A stretch of 64,000 nt of DNA, taken from Bradyrhizobium sp. BR 10289 (GTDB lineage: Bacteria > Pseudomonadota > Alphaproteobacteria > Rhizobiales > Xanthobacteraceae). Location: contig NZ_JACOFR010000024.1 in NCBI RefSeq assembly GCF_019455385.1, positions 39,869 through 103,868 on the forward strand, in the 5' to 3' direction. Made by a program: the position numbers and the translations under genes. Positions within the stretch are counted from its first letter, which is position 1. Each line of letters begins with the position of its first letter. Under the pieces are notes generated by a model. The model searched no databases. It worked only from the letters and a program-made list of their open reading frames with translations, and was not told where the DNA came from. This document shows positions 1 through 7,467 of this stretch, piece by piece.

Positions 1-24
1 GGCGTGCTGTTCAAGTTCGGTTGA
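1..24 (+). CDS. 3' end of an upstream gene (partial)
   Basis: The first 24 bases read in frame as seven residues ending in FKFG followed by TGA, three bases before the mop start. This would be the tail of a gene that begins outside the window. Seven residues are too few to identify a family. The short gap suggests mop may be the distal gene of that transcript. Confidence 0.3.
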   Translation, partial: GVLFKFG

Positions 25-27
25 TCC

Positions 28-234
28 ATGAAGCTCAGTGCCCGCAACATTCTCCCGGGACGGATCGTCGCCGTCACCAAGGGGACCACGACGGCCCATG
101 TGAAGATCGAGCTCGCGCCCGGCCTCGTCGTGTTCTCCGCGATCACCAATGAGGCCGTAGACGATCTCGCTCTGAAAGTGGGCGACGCCGTCTCGGCCGT
201 GATCAAGTCATCCGACGTGATGATCGGCAAGTAG
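28..234 (+). CDS. mop: Molbindin-type molybdopterin-binding protein (Mop/TOBE domain)
   Basis: This 68-residue protein is one complete Mop domain. It opens with the typical SARNILPGRIVAV, continues with alternating beta-strand residues, and ends in VIKSSDVMIGK. Family members form hexamers in the cytoplasm that bind molybdate or tungstate oxyanions and buffer Mo for cofactor synthesis. It lies tail to tail with the molybdate transporter operon and its last 27 bp overlap the end of the DUF2478 reading frame on the other strand. The neighbouring ModC lacks the C-terminal TOBE/Mop region that normally senses molybdate, so this separate Mop could supply that function; that is an inference. Confidence 0.85.
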   Translation: MKLSARNILPGRIVAVTKGTTTAHVKIELAPGLVVFSAITNEAVDDLALKVGDAVSAVIKSSDVMIGK

Positions 235-816
235 CGCCGTGGGCGCATCGGCGGACAGGCGCGCCGCGCGGGCCCGCTTGGTGCGCGATGACAGGTCCTG
301 CCACCAGCCCTCGATCGCTCCGCGTTCGCAGAGCAGGCTGGTGCCGATCCCGCCGGTAAAATCGTTCCAGGCGTCCAGGCATTTTTCCGGCACCGCCGTC
401 AGCACGGGGATGCCGGCGGCGATGGCGTCGGCCAGCTCGTCACGCAGGCCTTCGCCGGCGGCCTCCTGCTTGGAGAATTTGTTGATCACGACGAGATCGA
501 CATCCGCCGCGATCGCCCGCGTAACCGCAACTGCCGCCTCGGCCAGCCCCGCGGCATCGAGCTTGCAGGCCATTGCGCCTGAGCCGAGCGGCTGGCAGAT
601 CGAAATCTCGCGGCCGGTCATCAGGTCGATCGCCTGCATGCCGATCTGACAGCCGGCGCCGTCCTTGATGTTGCGCTGGACCACTCCGCCGATCCGCTCG
701 CCCGATCGGACCATCGCCTCGGCGAAGTCGGCGAGCAAGGTATCGACGTCGTCCTGCGGGCGGTAAAGGATCGCGGCGACGCGGTTTGGGTCGATGTCGT
801 GGAAGTCGATCGGCAT
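208..816 (-). other. DUF2478 module with its own possible start
   Basis: The last 202 codons of the modC frame form a DUF2478 domain, a family of unknown function repeatedly found beside molybdate transporter genes. It has a Rossmann/P-loop-like pattern of hydrophobic strands (RVAAILYRP near the start, VDLVVINKFSK in the middle, GIPVLTAVPE later) and a Cys in GAGCQIG. The segment could be translated separately from ATG 816, with GAGG about nine bases upstream, or from ATG 825. No enzymatic role can be assigned from sequence. In most relatives I would expect this to be a separate gene. Confidence 0.6.
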
Positions 817-1575
817 GGAAGTCATCCTCGTCCGGTTTCCTACGCCCTTCCGTCGGGGCGAGCAATCTCCATGCCGATCGCGGCTCCCGGCCAGCGGTAT
901 CGGATGGAGGGTATGCAGCGGGCCGGGGCCAACGACGCGGCCATGCTCCATCAGCACCAGATGATCGGCAAAACGCTCGATCTCGCTCATGTCATGGCTG
1001 ATGTAGAGTACCGGCAGCAATAGCCGTTCGTGCACACGCTCGAGGAACGGCAGGATCTCGTTCCTCGTGGTGCGATCGAGCGCGGCCAGCGGCTCGTCCA
1101 TCAGCAGGAGCTTTGGCTGCGACAGCAGCGCGCGGCCGATCGCGACGCGCTGCCGCTCGCCGCCGGAGAGGCGGTAGGGCGAGCGGTCGAGCAGTGCGGC
1201 AAGGCCGAGCAGTTCCACGACCTCGTCGAATACGATCTGCGCGCTTGCGATCTTTGGCGCGCCGTACAGCAGATTTCGACGCACCGAAAGATGCGGAAAC
1301 AGGCTGGCTTCCTGGAACACGTAGCCGATCGGTCGGCGGTGCACGGGCCGGAACGAATGCCGGTCCTGCCAGATGTCACCATCCACCGCGCAAAAGCCGT
1401 CGTTCATGCGCTGCAGGCCGGCGATGCAGCGCGCCACACTGGTCTTGCCGCAGCCCGACGGGCCGAAGACCGCGGTGACGCCGGTGGCGGGCAGGCTGAG
1501 CTCGGCATCGAGCACGAAATTGCCGAGTCTGCCGCGAAAGGCCGCGTTGATCCGGCCGGGTTCGGCCATTCTCAT
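208..1575 (-). CDS. modC: Molybdate ABC transporter ATPase ModC, in frame with a DUF2478 module
   Basis: An uninterrupted 455-codon frame. The first 235 or so residues are a ModC-type ATPase: Walker A GPSGCGKTS, Q-loop in YVFQEASLFPH, signature LSGGERQRVAIGRAL, Walker B LLLMDEPLAALD and an H-loop in YISHDMSE. It energises molybdate import with ModB. The start overlaps the modB stop (ATGA). After RVVGPGPLHTLHPIPLAG the usual TOBE region of about 120 residues is absent. A short Arg-rich stretch leads, with no stop codon, into a DUF2478 domain. The frame could be one fusion protein, or two proteins if translation restarts at 825 or 816, where GAGG lies just upstream. The ATPase call is firm; the fusion is what the sequence shows but is not proven. 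Confidence 0.85.
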   Translation of the reverse strand: MRMAEPGRINAAFRGRLGNFVLDAELSLPATGVTAVFGPSGCGKTSVARCIAGLQRMNDGFCAVDGDIWQDRHSFRPVHRRPIGYVFQEASLFPHLSVRRNLLYGAPKIASAQIVFDEVVELLGLAALLDRSPYRLSGGERQRVAIGRALLSQPKLLLMDEPLAALDRTTRNEILPFLERVHERLLLPVLYISHDMSEIERFADHLVLMEHGRVVGPGPLHTLHPIPLAGSRDRHGDCSPRRKGVGNRTRMTSMPIDFHDIDPNRVAAILYRPQDDVDTLLADFAEAMVRSGERIGGVVQRNIKDGAGCQIGMQAIDLMTGREISICQPLGSGAMACKLDAAGLAEAAVAVTRAIAADVDLVVINKFSKQEAAGEGLRDELADAIAAGIPVLTAVPEKCLDAWNDFTGGIGTSLLCERGAIEGWWQDLSSRTKRARAARLSADAPTALLADHHVG

Positions 1576-2258
1576 GTCGCAGCCCTCGCAGCACGCTTGT
1601 CGACCAGTGTCATGGTCAGGATCACCGCGAAGGCGAAGAGCACCATGAGGCCCGCGAGCAGGCTCGCCTCGCGCCAGCGCGAGGTCTCGACATAGTCGAA
1701 GAGCGCAACCGAGAGCACTTTTGTGCGGCCGGGAATGTTGCCCCCAATCATCAGCACGAGGCCGAACTCGCCGACGGTGTGCGCGAAGCCGAGCACCGCC
1801 CCGGTCAGAAAGCCGGGCCGTGCCAGCGGCACCGCAACGGTCCAGAACGTGCGCAAGGGCGAGGCGCGCAAGGTGGCGGCAACCTCGAGCGGCCGCTCGC
1901 CCACGGCAGTGAAGGCGTTGCGGATCGGCTGCACCACGAAGGGCATCGAATACACCACCGAGCCGATGATCAGGCCTTCGAAGGTGAAGGCGAGCGTGCG
2001 CCCGCCCCACGCGCGCGCAATCCATCCGCCCGGTCCGTCCGGGCCGAGCAGGATCAGGAGATAGAAGCCGAGCACGGTCGGCGGCAGCACCAGCGGCAGA
2101 GCGATCACGCTCGCGATGATCTCGGTCCACCACCCCTTGGCGTGCGCCAGCCACCAGGCGAGCGGCGTCGCCAGCACCAGCAGGATCGCGGTCGAGATCG
2201 CGGCGAGCTCGATCGTCAGCAGGAGCGATTGGCGGATCTCCTCCGACCAGATCTCCAT
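1572..2258 (-). CDS. modB: Molybdate ABC transporter permease
   Basis: A 228-residue inner-membrane permease with about five hydrophobic segments. It carries the cytoplasmic EAA-type loop (EVAATLRASPLRTFWTVAVPLARPG) that contacts ModC, and the ModB-type stretch ALPLVLPPTVLGFYLL. It forms the molybdate channel. The gene begins five bases after the modA stop and its stop overlaps the modC start by four bases, so modA-modB-modC is a tightly coupled operon. Length is normal for ModB. Confidence 0.95.
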   Translation of the reverse strand: MEIWSEEIRQSLLLTIELAAISTAILLVLATPLAWWLAHAKGWWTEIIASVIALPLVLPPTVLGFYLLILLGPDGPGGWIARAWGGRTLAFTFEGLIIGSVVYSMPFVVQPIRNAFTAVGERPLEVAATLRASPLRTFWTVAVPLARPGFLTGAVLGFAHTVGEFGLVLMIGGNIPGRTKVLSVALFDYVETSRWREASLLAGLMVLFAFAVILTMTLVDKRAARAAT

Positions 2259-2263
2259 GCGCG

Positions 2264-3016
2264 TCAGCTCTGCCCGTCCAGCACGTAGCCGTATTTCTCG
2301 ATGATGGCGCGCGCCTCGGGCCCTCTGAGGAAGCCGATGAACGCGCCGGCGGCCTCGTTGCCGGCGCCGTTCTTCAGCAGCACCGCGTCCTGGCGGATCG
2401 GATTATAGAGCGCCTGCGGCACGACCCAGCGCGATCCGGCCTCGCTGCCGGTCAGCTGCGACAGCGCGACGAAGCCGACCTCGGCGTTCCCGGTCTCGAC
2501 GAACTGATAGGCCTGGGTGATGGTTGCGCCTTCCACGAGCTTCGGCTTCAGCGCATCGTAGAGCTTCAGCGACTTCAACGTTTCGATTGCAGCGAGGCCG
2601 TAAGGCGCCGCAGCCGGGTTGCAGATCGAGAGTTTTGCGAAGGACGCGGCCTTCAACGTCTTCTCGCCCGTCACGATTCCGGGCGACTTGCTCCAGAGCA
2701 CGAGCTTGCCGATCGCATAGGTGAACCGGCTGTCGGCGACCGCGAGGCCGTCCTCGACGAGTTTCTTCGGCCGTGAATCGTCGGCGGACAGGAAGACCTG
2801 GAACGGCGCGCCCTGTGTGATCTGGGTGTAGAACTGCCCGCTCGCCCCGAAGCTCAGCACCGCCTCGTGTCCCGTCTTCTGCTTGAAGAGGACGGCGATC
2901 TCCTTGGCGGCATCGGTGAAGTTGGCGGCCACGGCAACATTGGTCTGTGCGGCCTGCGTTGGTGCGCATCCGAGCAGCAGGCTCGCGATGACCGCGATCG
3001 GGCGAAGCAGTTTCAT
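2264..3016 (-). CDS. modA: Periplasmic molybdate-binding protein
   Basis: A 250-residue solute-binding protein with a Sec signal peptide: Lys/Arg start, hydrophobic core IAVIASLLLGC, probable cleavage after TQAA. The mature protein begins NVAVAANFTDAAKEIAVLFKQKTG, typical of ModA. The oxyanion-pocket motifs SFGASGQFYTQI and ADDSRPKKL are present, as are the ICNPAAAPYG segment and the C-terminal FIGFLRGPEARAIIEKYGY. It captures molybdate (or tungstate) and hands it to ModBC. It is first in its operon, and the leader upstream contains a candidate pseudoknot. Confidence 0.96.
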   Translation of the reverse strand: MKLLRPIAVIASLLLGCAPTQAAQTNVAVAANFTDAAKEIAVLFKQKTGHEAVLSFGASGQFYTQITQGAPFQVFLSADDSRPKKLVEDGLAVADSRFTYAIGKLVLWSKSPGIVTGEKTLKAASFAKLSICNPAAAPYGLAAIETLKSLKLYDALKPKLVEGATITQAYQFVETGNAEVGFVALSQLTGSEAGSRWVVPQALYNPIRQDAVLLKNGAGNEAAGAFIGFLRGPEARAIIEKYGYVLDGQS

Positions 3017-3022
3017 GACGAA

Positions 3023-3096
3023 CTCCAGCGGCCGGCAATTGGGTCCAGGCAGCCCGATTGCTGCGAGGCGCCGGCCGCAATCGTCTCAGCAATCGG
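3023..3096 (-). promoter_or_regulatory. Candidate RNA pseudoknot in the modA leader
   Basis: In the modA transcript CCGATTGCTG (3096-3087) pairs perfectly with CAGCAATCGG (3063-3054). The enclosed loop contains GCGGCCGGC (3078-3070), the exact complement of GCCGGCCGC (3036-3028), which lies downstream of the first stem. Together they would form an H-type pseudoknot of 10 and 9 bp. The second helix ends next to the ribosome-binding sequence TGGAG (3027-3023), so folding could hide it. This does not resemble the classical Moco riboswitch as I know it. The pairing is seen directly; the regulatory role is inferred. Confidence 0.5.
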
Positions 3097-3248
3097 CGTG
3101 CCGGATGCGAAGGCGCAGTCTGGTGTGCGCCTTGCAGGAATGACGTCAAATCGGGTGATTTCCCGGTCTTGCGGCGGCAGGACCGATCGCCCTTGTCCGG
3201 TTTCCGACACCGCGCGTCGGCAAGCCGACATCGACGAAGGAACACGAC

Positions 3249-4163
3249 ATGGCAACGGTGGCATCCCGCGCGGAGCTCGAGCGCCTGCTCGAGGACGACG
3301 TGCCTTACGGCGACCTCACGACGGATGCGCTCGGAATCGGTGCGGCCATCGGCGTCATGCAGTTTGCGGCGCGCTCACCGATGGTGCTGGCGCTCGCCGA
3401 GGATGCCGCGGCGCTCATCGCGCTTGCCGGATGCGAGGTGGAGCTCTTTGCCGCTTCGGGCGCATCGCTTCAAGAGGGCACGCCAATCCTTCAAGCGCGC
3501 GGTCCGGCCGCCGCGCTGTTGCGCAGCTGGAAAGTGGCGCAGACCCTGATCGAGATCTGGTCCGGCGTTGCCAGCGAGACCCGCGCCATCGTCGAAGCGG
3601 CGAGAGCGGTCGCACCGCAGATCCCGGTGGCCTGCACGCGCAAGAACGTGCCCGGGACCAAGCGCTTTGCAGTGGCAGCCGTGAAGGCGGGCGGCGCGGT
3701 GATGCACCGGCTCGGCCTCTCGGAGACGGTGCTGGTATTTCCCGAGCACCGCGCCTTTCTCGGGGAGCTGCCGCTGTTTCAGGTGGTCGAGCGATTGCGC
3801 CGGGGGGCGCCGGAAAAGAAGCTCGTGATCGAGGTGAAGACCGCCGACGCCGCGCTCGCCGCGGCGGTGGCCGGCTTCGACGTGATTCAGGCCGAGAAAT
3901 TCTCACCGGCCGATGCCGCCGCATTGGTCAAGCGCATGGCATCCGTGGCCTATACGCGAGCCCGTCCGATCATTGCGGCCGCAGGGGGCGTCAATGCAGC
4001 AAATGCCGCGGCCTATGCCGCGACCGGAGTCGATGTCCTAGTCACGTCGTCCCCCTATCTGGCAAAGCCTAGGGATGTGCAGGTGCGGATTGCGGCCGCC
4101 GATGAAAGCAGACGCGAGGCGTCCAGCGTCAACGGCTCTGGGCTGGGATCGCCGCTAAGATGA
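3249..4163 (+). CDS. modD: ModD-type protein, nicotinate-nucleotide pyrophosphorylase-like
   Basis: A 304-residue member of the quinolinate phosphoribosyltransferase-like ModD family found in molybdenum transport loci. It begins with the conserved LERLLEDDVPYGDLTTDALGI and contains CTRKNVPGTKRFAVAAVKAGG and GGAVMHRLGLSETVLVF, matching the substrate pocket of NadC-type enzymes, then EVKTADAALAA and IIAAAGGVNAANAAAYAATGVDVLVTSSPY from the TIM-barrel end. Its precise role in Mo metabolism is not established. It is divergent from modA, sharing a 232-bp intergenic region. The C-terminal 25 or so residues look variable. Confidence 0.88.
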   Translation: MATVASRAELERLLEDDVPYGDLTTDALGIGAAIGVMQFAARSPMVLALAEDAAALIALAGCEVELFAASGASLQEGTPILQARGPAAALLRSWKVAQTLIEIWSGVASETRAIVEAARAVAPQIPVACTRKNVPGTKRFAVAAVKAGGAVMHRLGLSETVLVFPEHRAFLGELPLFQVVERLRRGAPEKKLVIEVKTADAALAAAVAGFDVIQAEKFSPADAAALVKRMASVAYTRARPIIAAAGGVNAANAAAYAATGVDVLVTSSPYLAKPRDVQVRIAAADESRREASSVNGSGLGSPLR

Positions 4164-4167
4164 ATGT

Positions 4168-4186
4168 GCTCGTCGCGCCGGCGAGC
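4168..4186. terminator. Hairpin between convergent genes
   Basis: GCTCGTCG and CGGCGAGC form an 8-bp stem with one G-T pair around a 3-base loop. It sits five bases after modD and before the convergent oxidoreductase. There is no T tract, so termination is only suggested by position. Confidence 0.35.
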
Positions 4187-4202
4187 GTCACGCTGGCCAG
4201 AG

Positions 4203-5096
4203 CTATAACGCTATCTTCTCACGGTATGCGTCGAGGACATCGTCGGCACTGTAGCTCTGGCGCGCAGCGAAGTTGCTCCGCAGTGCCGAATCCGACGATA
4301 GGTGAAGCCGCTTTACGATCGCTTCAGTCATGACGGGCGCCAGGCCGAGTTCCTGCAGGCCCTCGCGCGCGCCTTCCATCTCGACGGCCCGGCGTTCGGC
4401 GTGCAGGACATCCGTGCGGATGCACATGTCCACGAACTTGCTGAACGTTGTTGCATCCATCGTGTCACAGATGCCGCGCAGAGCTTCCTGCCGGACGCCC
4501 GCCAATGAAGCCGCGGTCAGCGCCTCCACCACCAGCGCCTCGATTCCTTTGGTCACGACGCTGCGCAGCATCTTGACCGCGGCCGCCGTGCCCGCGTCCG
4601 GGCCTGCGACGTCGATTGTGAAGCCGAGCGGCGCAAATGTGACGGCGAACTGCGCGGCACCGCTGCCCGAGGTGTAGAGCGGGACGGCTGCCTTATAGAG
4701 ACTGACTGCGCCCATCAGATTGGCGTCGGCGAACAGGCCGCCGCGCGCTTCGACGGCTTCTGCCACGCGCTTCTTGGTGGTGGGCGTCGAAGCATTGATG
4801 TCGACGACCAGCGCACCAGGTCTGATGATATTCGCGATCGCTTCCCCTGTCGTCCCGGCGACGGCGACGACCACGGCGGAGAAGATGACGTCCATGTCGG
4901 AGAGGCTCTCGATTGTGTCGACCAAGGTCACGCCGCATCGGGTGGCCTGGGCGACGAACGCCTCGGAATAGGGCGGTCGATTCACCTTACCCTGGCAATA
5001 GGCCATGACCGGTCCCACGCCCTGCGCTGTCAGGTGCGAGGCAAAGCACTGCGCGGCTTCTCCAAAACCAACAAAACCGATGCTGGGATGCGGCAT
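4203..5096 (-). CDS. NAD(P)-dependent oxidoreductase, 6-phosphogluconate/beta-hydroxyacid dehydrogenase type with DUF1932 C-terminus
   Basis: A 297-residue dehydrogenase with an N-terminal Rossmann fold (IGFVGFGEAAQCFASHL) and the family stretch LVVDINASTPTTKKRVAEAVEARGGLFADANLMG, in which the DxN/S region helps bind substrate. The C-terminal all-helical domain (AGPDAGTAAAVKMLRSVVTKGIEALVVEAL, with the K of the KxxxN-like helix) matches DUF1932. The start at 5096 was chosen because the Rossmann strand begins at once; a longer frame adds 21 unconserved residues. Its substrate is unknown, probably a small 3-hydroxy acid. A LacI-type operator lies 61 bases upstream and the regulator gene is next door, so it is probably controlled by that regulator. 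Confidence 0.8.
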   Translation of the reverse strand: MPHPSIGFVGFGEAAQCFASHLTAQGVGPVMAYCQGKVNRPPYSEAFVAQATRCGVTLVDTIESLSDMDVIFSAVVVAVAGTTGEAIANIIRPGALVVDINASTPTTKKRVAEAVEARGGLFADANLMGAVSLYKAAVPLYTSGSGAAQFAVTFAPLGFTIDVAGPDAGTAAAVKMLRSVVTKGIEALVVEALTAASLAGVRQEALRGICDTMDATTFSKFVDMCIRTDVLHAERRAVEMEGAREGLQELGLAPVMTEAIVKRLHLSSDSALRSNFAARQSYSADDVLDAYREKIAL

Positions 5097-5156
5097 CCGC
5101 TTGCTCCACAGGGAACTCTGAACATGAGAGATCTTTGCAGCCCGGCCGGCGCGTGT

Positions 5157-5174
5157 CAATGAACCGTTTCATCA
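5157..5174 (+). promoter_or_regulatory. Candidate LacI operator upstream of the oxidoreductase
   Basis: The 14-mer CAATGAACCGTTTC (5157-5170) occurs again in opposite orientation at 6317-6330, upstream of the adjacent LacI gene. The core TGAACCGTTTCA is a near-palindrome centred on CG, as LacI-family operators are. Sharing between the two promoters supports control by the LacI protein at 5220-6242. Confidence 0.6.
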
Positions 5175-5219
5175 AAATCAGCCGATCTCGATCCTGCAGC
5201 CGCAGTTCGGGCTCCAGAC

Positions 5220-6242
5220 TCAAAGCGGCCTGCAGGAGCCGCGCACGACCAGGGACACGGGAAGCCGGATACGGCGGGGCGGCGACTGCCTTCCGTGGTC
5301 GATCCTGTCGAGCAGCATTTCGGCGGCGTGGCGGCCCATTTCCGAGCGGTCCCAGCGCAATGCGGTGATCGGCGGCGTGTTGAGCTCGGCAAGATCGGAA
5401 TCGTTTCCGCTGATAATGGAGATGTCCTGTCCTACCACGAGGCCCGCCGTGCGCACGGCGCGCAAGGGTCCGGACAGCATGTCGACACCCGCGGCATAGA
5501 TGGCCGTCGGTCGTTCACTGCGGCCCAGCAGGGCGGCGGTTTCGCGAAACGTCGCTTCGTTCGAGAGCAGGCGATCGCGAATGAGGTGCGGATCGACCGA
5601 GATCCCTAGACAACGATGAGCTTCCGTATAGCCATCGATGCGGCTGCGGGAAGGATAGGCCTTGGGATCGCCGACCAGAAGCGCAATGCGGCGATGGCCA
5701 AGCGACAGCAGATACTCGGTGGCTTGACGCGCGCCGGCCCGGTGATCTGCCGAAACGCTATCCACGGATTGGACGAGTTCGCGATCGATCAGCACAATCG
5801 GCATGGCCGCGTGGGAGATTGCATTGACGAGATCGGGGTCGGTCTCGTCGCTCATCGTCATCATCACGCCGTCGACGCGGCGTTGACTGAATGTCTGAAG
5901 CAGGGAGAGCTCGACGTCCTTGGCGTTCGCGGTGCTCGCAAGAATGAAGGTGTAGCCGGCGCTCCGGAAGGTGGCTTCCGCCGCCTTCACATAGCTGGCG
6001 AACGCAGGAATGTCGAAGTCGCGTATGGCACAGGCAACCATTTTGGTTCGTGCGCTACGCATGCTCTGCGCGATGGCGTTCCGCTGATAGCCCAGTGTGA
6101 GAATCGTTTTCTGGACGCGTTCGCGGATTTGCTTGGTCACCGAGTGATGATCGTTCAAGACTCGGGAAACCGTTCCGACGGCGACGTCGGCCGCGGCTGC
6201 GACGTCGCGAATGGTGACGGTGCGTTTCGTTGCCTTTCCCAT
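5220..6242 (-). CDS. LacI-family transcriptional regulator
   Basis: A 340-residue repressor of normal LacI length. The N-terminal helix-turn-helix and hinge are clear (VTIRDVAAAADVAVGTVSRVLN near residue 9, then QRNAIAQSMRS). The periplasmic-binding-protein-like effector domain follows, with characteristic strands such as RVDGVMMTM, MPIVLIDREL, LGHRRIALLVG and GQDISIISGNDSDLAELNTPPITAL. The effector is unknown. The gene is upstream of and in the same direction as the DUF1932 dehydrogenase. The same 14-bp operator-like word lies before both genes, which suggests autoregulation. Confidence 0.9.
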   Translation of the reverse strand: MGKATKRTVTIRDVAAAADVAVGTVSRVLNDHHSVTKQIRERVQKTILTLGYQRNAIAQSMRSARTKMVACAIRDFDIPAFASYVKAAEATFRSAGYTFILASTANAKDVELSLLQTFSQRRVDGVMMTMSDETDPDLVNAISHAAMPIVLIDRELVQSVDSVSADHRAGARQATEYLLSLGHRRIALLVGDPKAYPSRSRIDGYTEAHRCLGISVDPHLIRDRLLSNEATFRETAALLGRSERPTAIYAAGVDMLSGPLRAVRTAGLVVGQDISIISGNDSDLAELNTPPITALRWDRSEMGRHAAEMLLDRIDHGRQSPPRRIRLPVSLVVRGSCRPL

Positions 6243-6316
6243 CGGCTGGATTCCTCTGGCAGTCTCGTGTGCGCCGGTCGTGCTGTAGCGCCCACTAACA
6301 TGGAATGCGGTTTGTG

Positions 6317-6330
6317 GAAACGGTTCATTG
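6317..6330 (-). promoter_or_regulatory. Candidate LacI operator upstream of its own gene
   Basis: Reads CAATGAACCGTTTC on the minus strand, identical over 14 bp to 5157-5170, and lies 75 bases before the LacI start. Confidence 0.6.
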
Positions 6331-6530
6331 AAGGCGGTGATTGGCTAATTCCATTTGGTATTTGGGCGCCGTCGCATGTTCCGAGCCAGTCTTGCGGCAG
6401 CACTGCGGAGCAGCGATCCAAATGAGCTGTAGGCGGACAATCCCGTTGGTATCCCGCACGGATACACATCTCGACAAGCCGAACCGGCACGACTATCAAT
6501 CTGCGATTGGCGATGCTGCGAGGATCGAAT

Positions 6531-7259
6531 GTGACCAGGCCGACTGCGCGCAAGCGACTCTCTGCCCCGGCTTCTGCGCGCAAGACCGCCGCGCCGGCAC
6601 GTTCCCGTTCCGAGGGCAGTGTCACCGAGGCGACCTATCGTAGGCTTCTCGACCTGATCGAGCAGCGGCAACTCGCGCCGGGCGAGGTGATCGAGGAGCG
6701 TCGCCTGGCGCTGCGGCTCAAGGTGTCACGGACGCCCCTGCGTGCGGGCATCAGCCGCCTGCTCGGTGAGGGCAGGCTGGAGCAGCTTTCCAACGGCTCG
6801 GTCATCGTGCGCAACATCGGAATCGCCGAGCTGCTCGAGCTGATCCATTTGCGCCTGATTCTCGAGAGCGAAGCCGCCGCGCTCGCGGCGACCCGCATCG
6901 GCCTGGATGTCCTGCAGCCGATCAAGGCCAATTTGGAGAAGATCCTCGCGACCGCCGAGATCACCAAGGCCAGGCATTGGACGCTGGATGACGAAATCCA
7001 CGATCAGATCGCCGGCCATTGCGGCAATCGGTCCCTGGCCGTGCTGATCGGCGAGACCCGCCGCAAGATCAGGATGTGCAACGTGGAGCGACGTCCCGAG
7101 CGACTCTTGCCGGCCTGTCGCGAGCATCTCGCCATCGTCGATGCCATCATCAAGCGCGACGCGGCGGTGGCGCGCCATGCCATGATTCAGCATCTCACCA
7201 ACGTCCGCCAGGGTATGCTGGAAACCTTCGGTATCTTCCTGCCGGATAGCCACGGCTGA
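6531..7259 (+). CDS. GntR-family (FCD/FadR subfamily) transcriptional regulator
   Basis: A 242-residue regulator. The N-terminal winged helix covers about residues 30-95: VTEATYRRLLDLIEQRQLAPGEVIEERRLALRLKVSRTPLRAGISRLLGEGRLEQ. The C-terminal all-helical FCD ligand domain follows (ELLELIHLRLILESEAAALAA, DDEIHDQIAGHCGN, and CREHLAIVDAIIKRD, with His/Asp residues in typical metal-binding positions). GTG 6531 was chosen because AGGA lies six bases upstream; in-frame TTG 6507 and ATG 6513 would add up to eight residues. It precedes, in the same direction, the ureide/ABC transporter operon, whose upstream region holds a FadR-type palindrome, so it is probably the local repressor. Confidence 0.88.
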   Translation: MTRPTARKRLSAPASARKTAAPARSRSEGSVTEATYRRLLDLIEQRQLAPGEVIEERRLALRLKVSRTPLRAGISRLLGEGRLEQLSNGSVIVRNIGIAELLELIHLRLILESEAAALAATRIGLDVLQPIKANLEKILATAEITKARHWTLDDEIHDQIAGHCGNRSLAVLIGETRRKIRMCNVERRPERLLPACREHLAIVDAIIKRDAAVARHAMIQHLTNVRQGMLETFGIFLPDSHG

Positions 7260-7369
7260 TCGCCGCTGCGGCAACGGAATTCACGGGCGACCGCACAGCG
7301 ACGGAGCAATCTGCTCAAATTTTTGCCGGCTTTCGCCGCGCATGTATTCATGGGTCGCGGTGGCTGCGC

Positions 7370-7412
7370 TTGACACGGCAGATCGTCCGGGCTCCAATGG
7401 TATACCACTGGA
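7370..7412 (+). promoter_or_regulatory. Promoter region with FadR/GntR-type palindromic operator
   Basis: TCCAATGGTATACCACTGGA (7393-7412) is a near-perfect 20-bp palindrome with core TGGTATACCA, which fits the TnGTnnnACnA operators of FadR-subfamily GntR proteins. A TTGACA -35 element is at 7370-7375; the expected -10 falls inside the palindrome and is poor. The site lies 55 bases before the first gene of the operon. Confidence 0.6.
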
Positions 7413-7467
7413 ATAACACAGAAGCCGATCGCCTGATGTGTGTCCTTGCCGGGGATCTTGATTTTCG

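Noticed and set aside
3023..3248. A classical Moco riboswitch upstream of modA or modD
   Set aside because: The conserved elements I know for that class are not visible; the pairing found forms a different fold.
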